Below, piece by piece: positions 19,630-27,959 of a stretch of DNA of 64,000 nucleotides (position 1 is its first letter; every line of letters begins with the position of its first letter). Source of the stretch: Streptomyces sp. NBC_00414 (GTDB taxonomy: Bacteria > Actinomycetota > Actinomycetes > Streptomycetales > Streptomycetaceae). A program made the translations under genes and the position numbers. The stretch spans positions 6,634,001-6,698,000 of the forward strand of contig NZ_CP107935.1 in NCBI RefSeq assembly GCF_036038375.1, written 5' to 3'. Below the pieces are notes generated by a model. That model was given only the letters and a program-made list of their open reading frames with translations, did not search any database and was not told the DNA's origin.

Positions 19630-19732
19630 GTCGGCGCTTCCCCCTCTCCTGAGCGGCCCACCGGGGACCGTGAGTTGTGCAAAACCGCGTGCGTGATGCT
19701 CGCGTACCGCTACGTAGTGTGCGCGTACTGCT

Positions 19733-21079
19733 CTACTTCTTTACACGAACAGTCTTTGTGGACCGTGTTTCGAGAGTCATCTCGTCGGCCTCCGCGACCT
19801 TCGCCTTCAATCGCACAGTACCTGCCGCGGCATCGACCACGTCCACCACCTTCGCAAGCAGTTTCGCCGTATCCGCGTTTCCGGACGCGCTCGCGAGCTG
19901 AACCGCCCGGCCGAGTTTGGCCGTTGCCCCGTCGGCATCTCCCGCTTTACGCGCATCCAGCCCCTGTTGGATGACTTGCGCCAGTTCCGCCTGACCTGTG
20001 TAGTGCGCGACCTGCGGATTGATCGACGTGGACGCCGTCATGTCATCGGTCCACACGGCCCGTACGAGCCCCTGCGCGCCCAGGGTCTGGGCGGTGCCGT
20101 CGCCCTGCGGGATCACCAGGGAGACGCGGGCGGCGAGCATCTCCTGCCCGAGGCCGGCCTCGGGCACCTCGACGCACACGTGGTAGTCGCGGGACTCGTC
20201 CCCCCAGGAACCGGTGGGGTAGTCGCCGGCGCGCGGGCCCGCCTCGGTGCGGCGGTCGGTCAGCTGCTCGACCGTCGGCGCGACCTGCTTGACGAACTTG
20301 ATGGAGGTGCCGAGCGGGGTCCACAGCCGCAGCGCGACGTCCGCGACCTCCTTGCCCATGGCCGTCTCCATCATCTGCGTGAAGTCGGCGGACAGGCCCG
20401 CCGGATCGGCCACGATGTCCGCGGTGCCGAGCAGCGCGGACGCGATGCCGGTGACCTCCTTGACCTCCCAGTCCGTGCCGACGCCCCGCGCGTCGGCGGT
20501 GAAGCGGCCGGCGCAGGCGTCCAGGGCGGCCTTCAGGTCCTCGGGCGACTCGTGTTCGTTGCGGCCGTCGGTGAGCACGATGCCGTGCCGGATGGCGACG
20601 TCCGCCGAGGACAGCAGCCGGTCGGCCAGCTTGAGCCAGGTGCCGATCGCGGTGCCGCCGCCCGCGCTGAGCTTGCGCAGCGACTGTTTCGCCTGCTCAC
20701 GGGTCTGCGCGTCGGCGACGGCCAGCTCGCCGCCGCCCGGGTAGACCTCCTTGGCCACATGCGTCCCGCCGATCACCGCGAAGTGCACGCCGTCACGCAC
20801 CGCGTCGATCGCGGCGGCCGTCGCGTCCCTGGCACCGCGCATCTTGGTCGGCGGGTAGTCCATGGACCCGGAACAGTCGACCATGATCGCCACGGCCGCG
20901 TCCGGGCTCTGCCCCGGCGTGTACAGGTGGGGTGCCGCGACGGCACTCCCGACCGTGCCGCCGCCCGTGGAGGTGACCGTCACGATCGCGTTGACCTCGC
21001 GGCCGCCCTCCGGCAGGTACTCGTTCTGGTAGACCTCCACCGAGAACTGCGGCACGTTCGACTTCGAGAAATTGGCCAT
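19733..21079 (-). CDS. von Willebrand factor A domain protein
   Basis: This 448-residue cytoplasmic protein contains a VWA domain with an intact metal-ion adhesion site: DCSGS (about residues 70-76), the Thr in GGGTAIG, and the Asp of LTDGRNE. A beta-rich domain and a helical C-terminus (AELAQVIQQGLDARKAGD, TPR-like) follow. VWA proteins of this sort bind partners through a metal and occur with kinases, phosphatases and FHA proteins in bacterial signalling or tellurite-type loci. ATG at 21079 was chosen over 21109 because an AGAAGG lies just before it and the protein starts MANFSKSNVPQF. Its neighbours are PP2C upstream and FHA downstream. Confidence 0.88.
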   Translation of the reverse strand: MANFSKSNVPQFSVEVYQNEYLPEGGREVNAIVTVTSTGGGTVGSAVAAPHLYTPGQSPDAAVAIMVDCSGSMDYPPTKMRGARDATAAAIDAVRDGVHFAVIGGTHVAKEVYPGGGELAVADAQTREQAKQSLRKLSAGGGTAIGTWLKLADRLLSSADVAIRHGIVLTDGRNEHESPEDLKAALDACAGRFTADARGVGTDWEVKEVTGIASALLGTADIVADPAGLSADFTQMMETAMGKEVADVALRLWTPLGTSIKFVKQVAPTVEQLTDRRTEAGPRAGDYPTGSWGDESRDYHVCVEVPEAGLGQEMLAARVSLVIPQGDGTAQTLGAQGLVRAVWTDDMTASTSINPQVAHYTGQAELAQVIQQGLDARKAGDADGATAKLGRAVQLASASGNADTAKLLAKVVDVVDAAAGTVRLKAKVAEADEMTLETRSTKTVRVKK

Positions 21080-21231
21080 GCCTTCTCTGCTCCCCCTCAG
21101 GACTCCCACAGGTCGTGGGTGATATCGGTAGGCGGACCGGTCCCCTCCGGTCCTGGCCGCGCGAAGCCGCTACGGTCTCTCTGGTCCCTACGGTCCCAGC
21201 CGTCCCTACCGTTTCGTACCTCTTGGGCCTC

Positions 21232-22752
21232 TTAGGCCGATCCTGCCCCCTGTTGGGGCGCCGGGAACGGAAGGACGGCCACTGTTACGTTGTCGTGGCC
21301 CCCGCCGTCCAGGGCGTGGCCCACCAGGACCTGGGCGCTGTGCAGCGGCCGGTCCGCGGCGTCGGCCGGGACGACCTCGGCCATTTCCTCCGCGCCCTCC
21401 GCGTAGTTCCACAGCCCGTCGGTGCACACCACGACCACACCGGGCCGGTCCGGCTTGAAGGAAGCGGTGTGCGGCTCCAGTTCGTACGAGTCCGCTCCGA
21501 GCCAGCCCGTGATGGCGTGGGCGCGCTCGTCCGCGTAAGCCTCCGCCTCGCTCATCAGACCCGCGGCGACCATCTGGGCCGCCCACGAGTCGTCCTCGGT
21601 GAGCCGGGCCGGCGGTGACGACCGGTCCACGGGCACCCAGTAGACGCGGCTGTCGCCGACCCAGCCGACGACCAGCAGGCTGGGGGTGACGACGGCGCCG
21701 ACGAGGGTGCAGGCCGGTGCGTTCACGTGCGGCTGGTGCTCGTGGGCCGAGGGGGCGGGGTCCGCCAGGGAGTTGACCGCCTCCGAGGCCGCGATGATCG
21801 CGTCGTGCATGGCCTGCTGCGGGTGCGTGCCCAGGGGCAGGGCCGCCAGGAGCGACTCGCCCGCCGCGCGGGAGGCCGCCAGGGAGGCCTCGTCGGGGCG
21901 GGTCGCCGAGGAGACGCCGTCGCAGACGATCGCGACGACCGCGGGGGAGCCGTCGGGCAGCGCGGTCGAGGACACCGTGAACGCGTCCTCGTTGCGGTGG
22001 TGGCGCAGCCCGCGGTCGCTGACCGCGGCGACCGCGTCCAGCTCCTGCTCCATGTGGTCGCGCTCGCGCGGCTGGGCGTGCCCGCAGTTCTCGCAGTAGC
22101 CGTCCCGGTCGACCTGGCCCGCGCGGCAGGCCACACAGACCTTCAGGCCCGCGGAGGGTGTCGCGAGGTCGGCCGTCCGCGGATCGGCGAGCGGTGCGTC
22201 GACCGTGGGTACCTCGACCGTCGGCAGGTCGTCCGTGGGCACCTCGGGAGGCAGCGGAGCGGCGAGCGGGTACTCGTCCGGTTCCGACGCCGCGTGGGCC
22301 GACGCCCCGTGGGTCGAGGATCCGTGCGCCGATGCCCCGTGAGCCGTCGCCGCCTGGGCCGGGGCGTGCGCCGCGACATGAGCCGGTGGCTGCGCGTGCG
22401 GCTGGGCCTGCGGCTGTGCGTGCGGTTGCGCATGGGGCGGTGCGGACGGCTGAGGGGGCCGGTCGAACCGTACGCCGGGGCTGTCGGAGCCGCCCGACTC
22501 CCGGCCCTCGATGTCCGTCGGCAGGACCACGGCCGCCGGTGCGCCCGAGCTGTCCTGCTCGGGCGCGACGGGCCAGTCCACGGCGGCCGAAGGAGGCCGT
22601 GGACCCGAGCCGTTCATGGTGATCGTGGGGTTGTCGTCCGGCGGCGCTGGTACGGCCGACAGGTCGTACCCGCACGCACCGCAGAATCGGTCTCCCGACT
22701 CCAGCGGTTCCTCACAGCTGGGGCAGGCGGCCAGTTGGGGCATCTGCGACAT
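21232..22752 (-). CDS. PP2C-type Ser/Thr phosphatase with zinc ribbons
   Basis: This 506-residue protein has an N-terminal zinc ribbon (CPSCEEPLESGDRFCGACG), a long low-complexity linker of His-Ala-Gln-Pro and Gly-Ser-Thr-His-Gly repeats, a second zinc ribbon (CVACRAGQVDRDGYCENCG), and a C-terminal PP2C domain. The PP2C metal motifs are complete: DRGLRHHRNEDAF, VCDGVSS, GDSRVYW, CTDGLWNY and GGHDNVTVAV. It should dephosphorylate targets of the PknG-like kinase whose gene ends three bases upstream. No transmembrane segment is seen, so the enzyme is cytosolic. Confidence 0.93.
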   Translation of the reverse strand: MSQMPQLAACPSCEEPLESGDRFCGACGYDLSAVPAPPDDNPTITMNGSGPRPPSAAVDWPVAPEQDSSGAPAAVVLPTDIEGRESGGSDSPGVRFDRPPQPSAPPHAQPHAQPQAQPHAQPPAHVAAHAPAQAATAHGASAHGSSTHGASAHAASEPDEYPLAAPLPPEVPTDDLPTVEVPTVDAPLADPRTADLATPSAGLKVCVACRAGQVDRDGYCENCGHAQPRERDHMEQELDAVAAVSDRGLRHHRNEDAFTVSSTALPDGSPAVVAIVCDGVSSATRPDEASLAASRAAGESLLAALPLGTHPQQAMHDAIIAASEAVNSLADPAPSAHEHQPHVNAPACTLVGAVVTPSLLVVGWVGDSRVYWVPVDRSSPPARLTEDDSWAAQMVAAGLMSEAEAYADERAHAITGWLGADSYELEPHTASFKPDRPGVVVVCTDGLWNYAEGAEEMAEVVPADAADRPLHSAQVLVGHALDGGGHDNVTVAVLPFPAPQQGAGSA

Positions 22753-22755
22753 GAA

Positions 22756-25509
22756 TTACACCCACGTCCGGGGGCGGTAGCGGTTGGCGCGCTCCACCAG
22801 ATCGATCCTCTCCTCGCCACCTGTGGCGAGCCTGGCCAGTGTCCGGTACGAACGCTCCAGACCGAAACGCAGACCACGCTCGTCCAGGTCACTGCCGAGC
22901 AGTACGGTCCGCGTACCGGTGGCCGGTGGGGCGGAACCCTGGATACCGGAGAGTACCCAGTCCAGGGCGCAGCCAAGGACCTCTGTGGACAACTGCTCGC
23001 GGCGCACCGCGTCCAGGCCGTACTCGTCCAGTGCCTCGACCTGGGCCGCGGCCGAGGTCAGGTCGTCCAGGAACGGCGCCCCGGAAACCCCTGGACCGGC
23101 CGGCCCCCGCCGAGCCACATCCGTACCCGGTGCTCCTGGGACTCCCGGTACCCCCGGTGCTCCCGGTGCGCGCGGGACGGCCTCGGCCAGGCGCTGCCTC
23201 AGCCGCGCCCGGACCGCGGCGACCCGCGCCGCCGTGTAGTGGATCGAGGACTCCGGCACCGACTCCAACGTCCGTACGGCGTGCGCTCGCTCGCCCGCCG
23301 CGAGCTGGACGCGGGCCAGGCCGAACGCGGCGCTCACATAGCTCGGGTCGGTGATCCACACCAGCCGGTAGTACTCGGCGGCGTTGTCCAGCTGCCCCAG
23401 GACCTCCGCGCACAGGCCGAGGGCCAGCTTGGGCGCGGGCTCACCCGGGAACGCGTCGTAGATCGCGTCGAAGGACACCGCCGCCATCTCGTGGTCGCCG
23501 GCCGCCAGCGCCGCCAAGCCCCGGTACCAGACGACCCGCCAGTCGTCGGGATGGTCCGTCTCCAGGGATTCGAGCGCCCTGGTCGCGTGGTCCAGCTCGC
23601 CCATCTCCAGGCGGGCCCGCAGCTCGCGCAGCCGCAGCTCCGGGGAGCCGGCGGGCGCCGAGCGCAGTGCGCTGATCAGCTCCGCGGGCGCGGACGCCAT
23701 GAGCCCCGCCAGGAACCCGGCGTTCGGATCGCCGGGGTCGACATGGGGGACCGGGAGCGCGAGCGAGGCGGCCGAGGTGTCCAGCGGTTTGACGAGGGAG
23801 GCCTGAGCGGGCGCCAGGACCGGTGAGCCGTTCGTCCCCGCCGTCGGCCACGGCGCACCGTTCGCCCCGGCCACCGGCTCCGGTGAACCGTTCGCCCCGG
23901 GCCACGGAGCACCGTTCGCCGCGGCCCGCGCGGCCGGCGCGCCCTTCTTCCTCACCCGCTTCTCCCGTACGGGCACGACCCGCACGCCCAGCCGGGACAC
24001 GTCCCCGCTCAGCTTGCCGAACAACTCCGTGTCCGTGACCTTCAGTTCGGGCCCGAACAGGGTGGACAGCGCGGGCCGCGGATGCCCCGTCTGTACGGAG
24101 ACGACCTCGCGCAGCACACCCGTGAGCTGCTCGGCCATCTCCTGCGCGGAGGCGAACCGGCGGGCCGGGTCGGGATCGGTGGCCCGCACGAGCAGCCGGT
24201 AGAACGACTCGTAGGTGCGGAAGACCTCGATGTTGTCGGGGTCCGGCAGGGAGTCCACGAACACGTTCGTGTAGCCCTGGAAGTCGAAGGTCAGGACCGC
24301 CAGGGTGCGGGCGACCGTGTACAGGTCGGAGGCGACCGAGGGGCCCACGTCGGCGACCTCCGGGGCCTGGTAGCCGACCGTGCCGTAGATGGCCGACTCG
24401 TCGTCGTCCATCCTGCGCACCGCGCCCATGTCGATCAGTTTGAGCTGGTCCTCGGTCTGTATCGCGTTGTCGACCTTGAAGTCGCAGTACAGGAGGTTGC
24501 GGCTGTGCAGATGGCCGAGCGCCTCCAGGGCCTCGATGCCGTACGCGCAGGCCTGCTCCACCGGCAGCGGGTCACGCTTCCCGGCCGCGGTGCGGCGGTC
24601 GTTGGCGATCTCCTTGAGGGATTTGCCGCCGACGTACTCCATGACGATGTAGCCGTCGAGGGAGCCGGTGCGCTGGTCGAGGTGCTCCACGAAGTTGTAG
24701 ATCCGCACGATGTTCGAGTGCTCGATCTCGGCGAGGAAGCGGCGCTCGGAGATCGCGGCGGCCATGGCGTCCTGGTCGCCCGTGTCGAGCAGGCCCTTGA
24801 GGACCACCCAGCGGTCGGACACCGCCCGGTCGACGGCGAGATAGACCCAGCCGAGCCCGCCGTGCGCGAGGCAGCCCATGACCTCGTACTGGCCGTGCAC
24901 GATGTCGCCGGTCCGCAGCTTCGGCACGAACGAGTACGGGTGGCCGCACTTGGTGCAGAAACCCTCCGTGCGTCCGGAGCTCCCGCCGCGCGAACGCCCC
25001 ACCGGCGCACCGCAGTCGGAGCGCGAGCAGAATCGCTTCCGCTCCGGAACCTCGGGGTTCTCCTGCACCATCGCGCGCGGATCGGGCCGCGGCACGTCCG
25101 GGACCTGTACGAGACCGACGCCGAGCCGGCCGCGGCCGGAGGACCCGGCCGCCGAACCGGAGCTGCGCACCGACACCGAACGGCCCGTCGACCGCCCCGA
25201 GACGGCGCGCGAGAGGCGGCCCGACACCGAACGCCGGGACTGGGCGGAGCGCGACGAGGAGCGGGAGGACGCACGGGAGCCGGAGCGCGAACTCCCGCTG
25301 CCGGAGCCGCGCGAACTCCTGCCGCCCGCCGTGATCCCGGTCGGCGGGGAACCCACCATTCCGCTGGATGACACGACCGGCGCCAGACCGCAGGTGTCGC
25401 AGTACAGCTCGCCGCCGCCCATGTCCTCGTACGACCCCGTGCAACCGGGGCGCTGGCACTGTTTCTGCCCACTCCGCTGACTCTGCCGACCTTCGTCCGG
25501 CTGACTCAT
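22756..25509 (-). CDS. pknG: PknG-like serine/threonine protein kinase with rubredoxin-like and TPR domains
   Basis: This 917-residue protein has an extra N-terminal zinc ribbon (Cys18, 23, 37, 40), a Ser/Arg-rich linker, a rubredoxin-like module (FCSRSDCGAP and GFCTKCG), a kinase domain, and a C-terminal TPR half. The kinase shows the PknG hallmarks: the Gly loop AHGGLGWVYLA, Lys in WVVLKGL, catalytic YCDFKVDN in place of HRD, and LIDMGAVRR in place of DFG. Mycobacterial PknG (750 residues) adjusts glutamate metabolism by phosphorylating an FHA protein in response to amino-acid supply sensed by GlnH and GlnX, whose homologues lie upstream here. ATG at 25509 overlaps the previous stop by ATGA. 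The long Ser/Arg linker and extra ribbon are additions relative to PknG. Confidence 0.93.
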   Translation of the reverse strand: MSQPDEGRQSQRSGQKQCQRPGCTGSYEDMGGGELYCDTCGLAPVVSSSGMVGSPPTGITAGGRSSRGSGSGSSRSGSRASSRSSSRSAQSRRSVSGRLSRAVSGRSTGRSVSVRSSGSAAGSSGRGRLGVGLVQVPDVPRPDPRAMVQENPEVPERKRFCSRSDCGAPVGRSRGGSSGRTEGFCTKCGHPYSFVPKLRTGDIVHGQYEVMGCLAHGGLGWVYLAVDRAVSDRWVVLKGLLDTGDQDAMAAAISERRFLAEIEHSNIVRIYNFVEHLDQRTGSLDGYIVMEYVGGKSLKEIANDRRTAAGKRDPLPVEQACAYGIEALEALGHLHSRNLLYCDFKVDNAIQTEDQLKLIDMGAVRRMDDDESAIYGTVGYQAPEVADVGPSVASDLYTVARTLAVLTFDFQGYTNVFVDSLPDPDNIEVFRTYESFYRLLVRATDPDPARRFASAQEMAEQLTGVLREVVSVQTGHPRPALSTLFGPELKVTDTELFGKLSGDVSRLGVRVVPVREKRVRKKGAPAARAAANGAPWPGANGSPEPVAGANGAPWPTAGTNGSPVLAPAQASLVKPLDTSAASLALPVPHVDPGDPNAGFLAGLMASAPAELISALRSAPAGSPELRLRELRARLEMGELDHATRALESLETDHPDDWRVVWYRGLAALAAGDHEMAAVSFDAIYDAFPGEPAPKLALGLCAEVLGQLDNAAEYYRLVWITDPSYVSAAFGLARVQLAAGERAHAVRTLESVPESSIHYTAARVAAVRARLRQRLAEAVPRAPGAPGVPGVPGAPGTDVARRGPAGPGVSGAPFLDDLTSAAAQVEALDEYGLDAVRREQLSTEVLGCALDWVLSGIQGSAPPATGTRTVLLGSDLDERGLRFGLERSYRTLARLATGGEERIDLVERANRYRPRTWV

Positions 25510-26828
25510 GACTCCCCCCTCCGGTCCTGTGGTCCGTCGTTGCCGGGGACCCTCGGTACGAGCACCTCGGCGGCCGCCTGCTGATAGCGCAGCACCGCCT
25601 GTTCCGCCACCCGCAGGTCGCAGGGCGCGCTCCACAGCATGCGGCGCGCCGCGTCGTACCGCTCCACGAGCAGCGGGTCCTCGGCGAAGCCGAGCCGTGC
25701 GACCTTCGCCTTGTACGCGTCGAGACGGCCGCGCAGCTCCGCGCGGACCGCCAGCGGCGCGGTCACCGCGGACAACGACTCGCGCGCCCGCAGCAGTTCG
25801 TCCTCGGCCTTCTCCTCCAGTGCCTCCAGCAGGGGCGAGAGGCGGTGCCACTGCGCGTGCCTGCGGTACTCGGAGGCCGTCGCCAGCTGCTCCTGCAGCG
25901 CGGTGGGCGGGCCGCTCACGGCGGGCACCTCGGAGGCGGCGATCTTCGCCAGCACCTCGCCGCGCGCGCTCCGCGCCTCGGCCAGCGTGCGGTCCGCGCG
26001 GCTCAGCACGTCCCGCAGCCGCACCAGCCGGGCCTCCGCGTCCTGCCGCACGGTGAGCACGGCGTCGATCTCCCGGCGCACCTCGTCCAGCGCGCGCGCC
26101 TCGCGGTCGTAGCGCGTCGTGTCGGGACGGCCGCCGCCCGGCGCCGAACTCCCCTGCGCGGGCGCCCAGAAGGCCAGCGGATCGGACACCACCTGCTCGC
26201 GCAACGATGTCAGCGTGCGGGTGATGCGCTCCAGGTCGTCGCCCGAGGGGTGCTCACCGGGCCGTACGCCCACGGAGTGCGCCAGCTTGCGGGTGCGCTG
26301 CAACTCCGCCGCCAGTAGATCTATCCGCGCGGGCAGCGCCGACCACACGGCGTCGGCCGTGACGACCATGTCCAGCGACGTCGCGTACAACTCGTTCATC
26401 CGCTCGACGAGTTCGGCGAGGGTGAAGCGCTCGCTCAGTCTGCCGGTGCCCGCCATCGTGGGCGCCGCGGCGTTGGCGGTGGCGCTGCCGGCCACCGTGA
26501 CGCTCTCGCCGCGCAGCAGTTCCGTCAGCTCCACGAGGTCGTCGCGGTTCGACCAGCGCCTGCGGGAGCGGATCTCGCGGGCGGAGCGCAACGCGTCGGC
26601 GTACGCGTCGAAGTAGGACCAGAGCAGGGTGATCGAGGCCTCGACGGTCTCCCAGCGCTCCCTGGTCGTGCCCGTGAGCTCGGCACCTTCGAGGAGTCTG
26701 CGGCCCGCGTGGTCCTGCAGGGCGAGGAGCGAGGTCTCGATGGCCTCGTGCTCCGCGCCGAGGCGCGCCAGCGCACGGTCCACCTCGTCCCGGTCCAGTA
26801 CCGGCCCGGATGGTCCCGCGACGCCCAT
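25506..26828 (-). CDS. coiled-coil protein of the PknG locus, function unknown
   Basis: This 440-residue cytosolic protein is almost wholly helical, with long Leu/Ala/Arg/Glu stretches (for example LALQDHAGRRLLEG and DEVRREIDAVLTVRQDAEARL) that suggest coiled coils. No catalytic motif is visible. It sits between the GlnH-like and PknG-like genes and overlaps the kinase start by ATGA, so its amount is probably tied to the kinase. It could be a scaffold linking the sensor to the kinase. I do not recognise a named family. Confidence 0.8.
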   Translation of the reverse strand: MGVAGPSGPVLDRDEVDRALARLGAEHEAIETSLLALQDHAGRRLLEGAELTGTTRERWETVEASITLLWSYFDAYADALRSAREIRSRRRWSNRDDLVELTELLRGESVTVAGSATANAAAPTMAGTGRLSERFTLAELVERMNELYATSLDMVVTADAVWSALPARIDLLAAELQRTRKLAHSVGVRPGEHPSGDDLERITRTLTSLREQVVSDPLAFWAPAQGSSAPGGGRPDTTRYDREARALDEVRREIDAVLTVRQDAEARLVRLRDVLSRADRTLAEARSARGEVLAKIAASEVPAVSGPPTALQEQLATASEYRRHAQWHRLSPLLEALEEKAEDELLRARESLSAVTAPLAVRAELRGRLDAYKAKVARLGFAEDPLLVERYDAARRMLWSAPCDLRVAEQAVLRYQQAAAEVLVPRVPGNDGPQDRRGES

Positions 26829-26928
26829 CGATCACCCCTCGTTTCCTGTTGCCTGCGCTGCTTGCCCCGTCGTCCCGGTACGGGACCACGTGCGGAACCG
26901 TGTGTGCGGAACTACGCGTGTGCCGTGG

Positions 26929-27951
26929 TCATTTGTACTGGACCGGCGGCGGCCCGGACGACTCGCCGAGGCTCTCGGCGAGCCACGTGTCGTACGACTG
27001 CTGCCAGCCGTCCTTGCGGTAGTCCACCAGGATCTGGTTGACCCGGCGCACCAGGTCGTCGGCGTCCTTCTTCATCGCCACGCCGTAGAACTCGTCCGTG
27101 AACGGCTCGCCCTTGAGCCCGACCGTCGGATCCTGCGCGGCCTGGCTCGCGGCGAGCGCCCCGTCGGTCACCACGGCGTCGGCCTCGCCGAGCTGCAGCC
27201 GCACCAGGCAGTCGAGCTGGTTCGGCACGGTGCGCTTCTCGAAGTCGGCGGACGCGACGAGGGTGCCGTCCTTCTTGGCCGCGTCCAGCGCGTCCCAGGC
27301 GGTCGAGCCCTTCGCCGTGCAGATCCGCTTGTCCGCCAGGGACTTGTCGAGCCCGGTGATGTCCGACTTCTTCGGGGCGAGCACCTGCTGGCCGGTCTCG
27401 AAGTACGGCGAGGAGAAGGCGACGTCCTTCAATCGCTCGCAGTTGATCGTCATGGTGCGCACCACCATGTCGACCTTCTCGTCCTGGATCGCCGGGATGC
27501 GCTGGTCGGTGGGGATGGCCCGGAAGCGGACGTTGTTGGGCTTCTCTCCGATGATCTTGTCGGCGATCTCGTGCACGAGATCGATGTCGAAGCCTTCCAG
27601 CTCGGCCTTGTCCGATTCGCTGTTCGGGTCGCGGTAGCCGAAGCGGTAGCTGTTCTGGTCGACGCCGACCAGCAGGAAGCCGCGCTTCTTGATCTTCTGG
27701 ACCGTCGCGCCGTTCTGGTCGCCGGAGGACGGGGACAGGCTCTGCTTCTCGGGGTCGACGCACTTCGGGGCCCTGGTCTGGTAACCGTTGGCCATGCCCT
27801 GCCCGTCGAGGCCCGTGGCCTTGTCCTCGCGTGACTGGGTCACCGGCAGCAGCAGCGCGAAGACCGCCGCCAGGGCACAGACGACCGCCATCGCACCCAC
27901 TCCGCCCCAGCCCCTCAGGCTGGCTCGCAGACGTCGCGCGTTCATCGTCAT
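26929..27951 (-). CDS. glnH: GlnH-like amino-acid binding protein of the PknG locus
   Basis: This 340-residue protein has a basic N-terminus, one hydrophobic helix (about residues 17-36) and a periplasmic-binding-protein fold of family 3: FLLVGVDQNSYRFGYRD, LEGFDIDLVHEIA, MVVRTMTINCERL and FSSPYFETGQQVL. It resembles mycobacterial GlnH, which senses glutamate or aspartate for PknG. No lipobox Cys was seen, so it is probably held by a signal anchor rather than lipid; that differs from the mycobacterial lipoprotein. Start choice is uncertain: GTG at 27963 overlaps the GlnX stop by GTGA, while ATG codons at 27951 and 27945 lie just after GAGGGGG. The next gene starts 100 bases downstream. Confidence 0.85.
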   Translation of the reverse strand: MTMNARRLRASLRGWGGVGAMAVVCALAAVFALLLPVTQSREDKATGLDGQGMANGYQTRAPKCVDPEKQSLSPSSGDQNGATVQKIKKRGFLLVGVDQNSYRFGYRDPNSESDKAELEGFDIDLVHEIADKIIGEKPNNVRFRAIPTDQRIPAIQDEKVDMVVRTMTINCERLKDVAFSSPYFETGQQVLAPKKSDITGLDKSLADKRICTAKGSTAWDALDAAKKDGTLVASADFEKRTVPNQLDCLVRLQLGEADAVVTDGALAASQAAQDPTVGLKGEPFTDEFYGVAMKKDADDLVRRVNQILVDYRKDGWQQSYDTWLAESLGESSGPPPVQYK

Positions 27952-27959
27952 GCCCCCTC

